From SAR116 cluster bacterium (GTDB lineage: Bacteria > Pseudomonadota > Alphaproteobacteria > Puniceispirillales > UBA1172), in contig NZIT01000094.1 of the NCBI GenBank assembly GCA_002691725.1, positions 1-9,445 on the forward strand: a stretch of DNA of 9,445 nucleotides, in the 5' to 3' direction. This document shows, one piece after another, positions 7,003 through 9,445 of this stretch. Position numbers and translations under genes: made by a program. Position 1 is the stretch's first letter. The number at the start of each line of letters is the position of its first letter. The notes below the pieces were generated by a model, which was given only the letters and a program-made list of their open reading frames with translations, did no database searches and was not told where the DNA came from.

Positions 7003-8351
7003 TGTGCCGGAACCTCTGTCGGATGCATGAATGGCATATCGTCAAAATCGGCCTCTGTCGGGCTTGGCCACGGAATATCAAAGCCCATCGCCTTAGCCAC
7101 TTTTACCGCCGATGCCATCCCATCTTCATGAAACCCATAGCCTGTCCAGGCACCACAGAAATATAAGCCATTTTGCCCTTGCACGCGCGGCAATTTGTTT
7201 TGCGCTGTCATGGCTTTCTGATCAAATACCGGATGATCATATGAAATTTGCGCATGGCATTTATCCTCAGCAATGGGATCAATCGGATTGAGGGTAACAA
7301 ACATAGGTTGATCAGCCTGAATATTCTGCAATTTATTCATCCAGTAAGTAACAGATTGATCATATGTTTTGCCTTTTTCTGCATGTCTTTTTTCTGCATG
7401 CCCTGTTTCGGTTCTTCCTGTTCGGTAATTCCACGATGCCCATAAGCGCCGACGTTTTGGCATTTGGCGAATATCACTATGCAAAATTGCCATGTTTGGT
7501 TGAAAATCAAAAGCACCAAGAATATCGCGTTCCGCATCAGTCGCATCACTGATCATTGCCAGTGATTGATCAGCATGTGCCGCCATTACCACACGATCAT
7601 ACCATACATCGCCCTCACCGGCGATAGACAGCATAACGCCGCCTGCCTGCCGCCTTAGCCCGGTGATGTGAACCCCTGTCCGCACAGGCTTTTTCAAGAG
7701 TGATAAAATACGCTGAACATATTGCCGTGAGCCGCCCGATACGGTGCGCCAACGTGGACGGCCAGTGAAATCAAGCAGTTGATGATTTTCCATAAATGCC
7801 ATGAAAGACCTTGCCGGAAATTGCAGCATTGTGTCCGCAGGACAAGACCAGATCGCCGCCCCTAATGGCAATAAATGATAATTCACGAAAGCATTTGAAA
7901 ACCGCATCCGGGCAATGAAATCGGCAAGCGTTTCATCCGCCGCGCCCGCATGAACCGCCGCCATACCTTGACGATAAAACCGCATCAGATCAGACACCAT
8001 CTGCCAATATGATGGCCGCAAGAGATTACTGGGCTGACCAAATAATCCCTTGGCTGAGCCTTCATACTCAATGCGCCCACGGTCTAGTGATAAGGCAAAG
8101 GACATATCACTGGCTTCGCTTGGAACATTCAGATAGTCCAGCATTCCGATTAAATTTGGATAGCGTTTGGGATTAAAAACGATGAAACCTGTATCAACAG
8201 GTATAGTGCCATATTCAGTTTCAACATCAACAGTATTACTGTGACCGCCGATACGCGTGTCTTTTTCAAAGACATCTACATCTGCGGCTTTATCCATAAT
8301 AAGGGCGGAAGCAAGACCAGATACACCAGAACCAATAACAGCTATTCGCAT
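6999..8351 (-). CDS. FAD-dependent amine-oxidase-like oxidoreductase of the Cfa cluster
   Basis: A 450-residue flavoprotein of the NAD/FAD-binding, amine-oxidase-like group that travels with DUF1365 and Cfa genes. It opens with the dinucleotide-binding motif IGSGVSGLASAL (6-17), then the FEKDTRIGGHSNTV stretch (28-41), DTGFIVFNPKRYPNL (53-67), a central WNYR (307-310) with VTYWMNKLQ (334-342), and the C-terminal FAD motif FCGAWTGYGFHEDGMASAV (398-416). Family knowledge suggests desaturation or oxidation of phospholipid acyl chains. In alphaproteobacteria such a protein is linked to furan fatty acid formation and singlet-oxygen signalling, although I cannot assign the exact step. Residues 311-329 form a polar insertion with a doubled HAEK. 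ATG 8351 is chosen because the Rossmann motif follows at once, though no strong Shine-Dalgarno sequence is visible. It starts 59 bases after the photolyase stop and overlaps DUF1365 by four bases. Confidence 0.92.
   Translation of the reverse strand: MRIAVIGSGVSGLASALIMDKAADVDVFEKDTRIGGHSNTVDVETEYGTIPVDTGFIVFNPKRYPNLIGMLDYLNVPSEASDMSFALSLDRGRIEYEGSAKGLFGQPSNLLRPSYWQMVSDLMRFYRQGMAAVHAGAADETLADFIARMRFSNAFVNYHLLPLGAAIWSCPADTMLQFPARSFMAFMENHQLLDFTGRPRWRTVSGGSRQYVQRILSLLKKPVRTGVHITGLRRQAGGVMLSIAGEGDVWYDRVVMAAHADQSLAMISDATDAERDILGAFDFQPNMAILHSDIRQMPKRRRLWASWNYRTGRTETGHAEKRHAEKGKTYDQSVTYWMNKLQNIQADQPMFVTLNPIDPIAEDKCHAQISYDHPVFDQKAMTAQNKLPRVQGQNGLYFCGAWTGYGFHEDGMASAVKVAKAMGFDIPWPSPTEADFDDMPFMHPTEVPAQ
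7371..7400. repeat. 15-bp tandem duplication inside the flavoprotein gene
   Basis: Two adjacent 15-base units (7371-7385 and 7386-7400) agree at 13 of 15 positions and share TTTTTCTGCATG. They encode the doubled HAEK at residues 318-321 and 323-326. The following bases (7401-7415) may be a decayed third unit. The phase is five codons, so the frame is kept. The repeat lies in a poorly conserved polar loop between the conserved WNYR and VTYWMN segments. Confidence 0.75.
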
Positions 8352-8410
8352 GACACCATAATCACTCTCTATGCTAATGAACTAGGTCAGATAACCGAAT
8401 TGGAAAGCCA
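8352..8410. promoter_or_regulatory. 59-base spacer between photolyase and flavoprotein genes
   Basis: This is the largest gap within the minus-strand cluster and so the only internal place for a promoter ahead of the flavoprotein gene. I see no good sigma-70 pair and no clear TGATC-type RpoE -35 element at the right distance, and there is no terminator-like hairpin. The spacer is compatible with read-through from the photolyase gene. Confidence 0.2.
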
Positions 8411-9445
8411 TTAAGATGCTTTTATTTTCTCATAAGCATCAAGGGCTTTCTGTCGTGCGGATGCGTGATCAACCAAACCATAGGGATAGGTTTTGCCGAG
8501 CGTGATCCCTGCCGCCTCAACTAGTGCTGGCGGCGCCGAAGATGGGTCAAACAACATATCATCAGACAGCCCGTTCAATTCCGGCAACCAGCGCCGAACA
8601 TATCGAGAGGCATCGAATTTTAAGCCTTGGGTGATCGGATTAAAAATCCGGAAATACGGCGACGCATCAGCCCCAGACCCGGCAACCCATTGCCAGCCTG
8701 CGCTATTGGAAGCAAGGTCAGCGTCTACCAATGTATCAAAAAACCAATCCTCGCCTTCTTGCCACGGGATCAACAAATGTTTGGTGAGAAAGGACGCGGT
8801 AATCATTCTTATCCGATTATGCATCCAGCCTGTTGCGTATAATTCGCGCATACCAGCATCAACAAGCGGATAACCTGTCTCCCCCCTTTTCCATGCTGTT
8901 AGCAGATGATCGTAATTATCGACCCATGGGAAGCGCGAAAACGCCGCTTTCAATGGTGCTTCGGGCATATCAGGGCGTTGATCTAGCAATTCATAGGAAA
9001 ACTCACGCCACACAACTTCTGATATAAAATGCTCAGCGCCGCGATTATCATCAAGATCAGTAACCGCCTCAACAGCATTCAATATCTGCAGGGGTGAGAT
9101 TTCGCCAAAATGCAAATATGGCGATAACCGTGACGTCGCTTCCAGAGACGGAAAATCGCGCAGGCTTTTATAATCATCCATCGCATGATCAATAAAGCGT
9201 GACAGCATCACTTGCGCCTTTTGCTCACCCGGCGTCCAATGCTCAATCAGCGTTTTATGCCAGCCTGTGCGGTGGTCAACTAATTCGAGCGCCTCGCAAG
9301 TTAGGCTGTCTGGCCATTGCGCTGGCGCCATGATATGATCAGGCCGTGGGGCTATCGGCCGATATCGCCCTAGCCGATAGAGGCTTTTCTTAAATGGCGT
9401 AAAGACCCGCATTCTTTCGCCCATTTTAGACAGCGCTGAGCCCGG
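8411..9445 (-). CDS. phrB: Class I CPD deoxyribodipyrimidine photolyase, C-terminal part (5' end beyond right edge)
   Basis: DNA photolyase uses blue light and reduced FAD to split cyclobutane pyrimidine dimers. The window holds the FAD-binding catalytic domain; the N-terminal antenna domain is outside. The frame stays open to the right edge: seven codons (PGSALSK) precede the methionine at 9424, and the following MRVFTPF matches the interior linker of the family, so 9424 is not the true start. Counting from that methionine, TSRLSPYLHFGEIS (97-110), VVWREFSYE (137-145), TGYPLVDAGMRELYATGWMHNR (183-204), SAGWQWVAGSGADASPYFRIF (241-261) are present. The electron-transfer tryptophans W167, W221 and W244 are kept, and the 23-residue spacing of the last two equals that of E. 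coli W359-W382. It lies 59 bases upstream of the flavoprotein gene on the same strand. Such genes commonly belong to light or singlet-oxygen stress regulons. Confidence 0.95.
   Translation of the reverse strand, partial: PGSALSKMGERMRVFTPFKKSLYRLGRYRPIAPRPDHIMAPAQWPDSLTCEALELVDHRTGWHKTLIEHWTPGEQKAQVMLSRFIDHAMDDYKSLRDFPSLEATSRLSPYLHFGEISPLQILNAVEAVTDLDDNRGAEHFISEVVWREFSYELLDQRPDMPEAPLKAAFSRFPWVDNYDHLLTAWKRGETGYPLVDAGMRELYATGWMHNRIRMITASFLTKHLLIPWQEGEDWFFDTLVDADLASNSAGWQWVAGSGADASPYFRIFNPITQGLKFDASRYVRRWLPELNGLSDDMLFDPSSAPPALVEAAGITLGKTYPYGLVDHASARQKALDAYEKIKAS

Noticed and set aside
7248..7552. Open frames on the plus strand opposite the flavoprotein gene.
   Set aside because: They lie wholly within a well-supported gene, have compositions typical of antisense shadows, and lack ribosome sites or recognisable motifs.
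8411..9424. Photolyase read as a truncated gene starting at the methionine at 9424.
   Set aside because: The frame is open to the window edge, and the residues around 9424 match the interior of the family, so the shortness comes from the window edge and not from a deletion.

Overview
The window looks like part of an alphaproteobacterial chromosome, densely coded, with moderate GC by eye. The protein styles (PyrE N-terminus, Xsc, Cfa/DUF1365/DUF3833 neighbours, class I CPD photolyase) and the tight overlapping gene order would suit a marine lineage such as the SAR116/Puniceispirillum group. That placement is inference only, because no rRNA or other marker is present. I see no tRNA, rRNA, IS element, CRISPR array or phage gene.

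Left part (1-3125, minus strand): an apparent operon read right to left, xsc (sulfoacetaldehyde acetyltransferase), pyrC (dihydroorotase, ATGA overlap with xsc) and pyrE (orotate phosphoribosyltransferase, cut by the left edge). It joins an organosulfonate-degrading enzyme to two steps of de novo pyrimidine synthesis.

Middle (3126-4514, plus strand): a roughly 130-base divergent spacer, then a short-chain dehydrogenase and an NTF2/SnoaL-fold protein overlapping by 4 bases (GTGA).

Right part (4521-9445, minus strand): a second apparent operon read right to left, a class I DNA photolyase (5' end beyond the right edge), an FAD-dependent amine-oxidase-like oxidoreductase, a DUF1365 protein, a Cfa-like SAM methyltransferase and a DUF3833 protein. 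The last four are tightly packed or overlapping. It converges on the SDR-NTF2 pair with only 6 bases between stop codons.

The genes from the photolyase to the SDR resemble the sets found in alphaproteobacterial RpoE/ChrR (singlet-oxygen) regulons. There, Cfa-like and flavin proteins modify phospholipid acyl chains, including the route to methylated furan fatty acids. The simplest reading is a light and photo-oxidative stress locus pairing DNA repair with membrane lipid modification. The most interesting points are the altered bicarbonate-ligand positions in the Cfa-like protein, the split layout of the lipid cluster, the coupling of xsc to pyrC-pyrE, and two in-frame 15-bp tandem duplications that insert residues in PyrC and in the flavoprotein.
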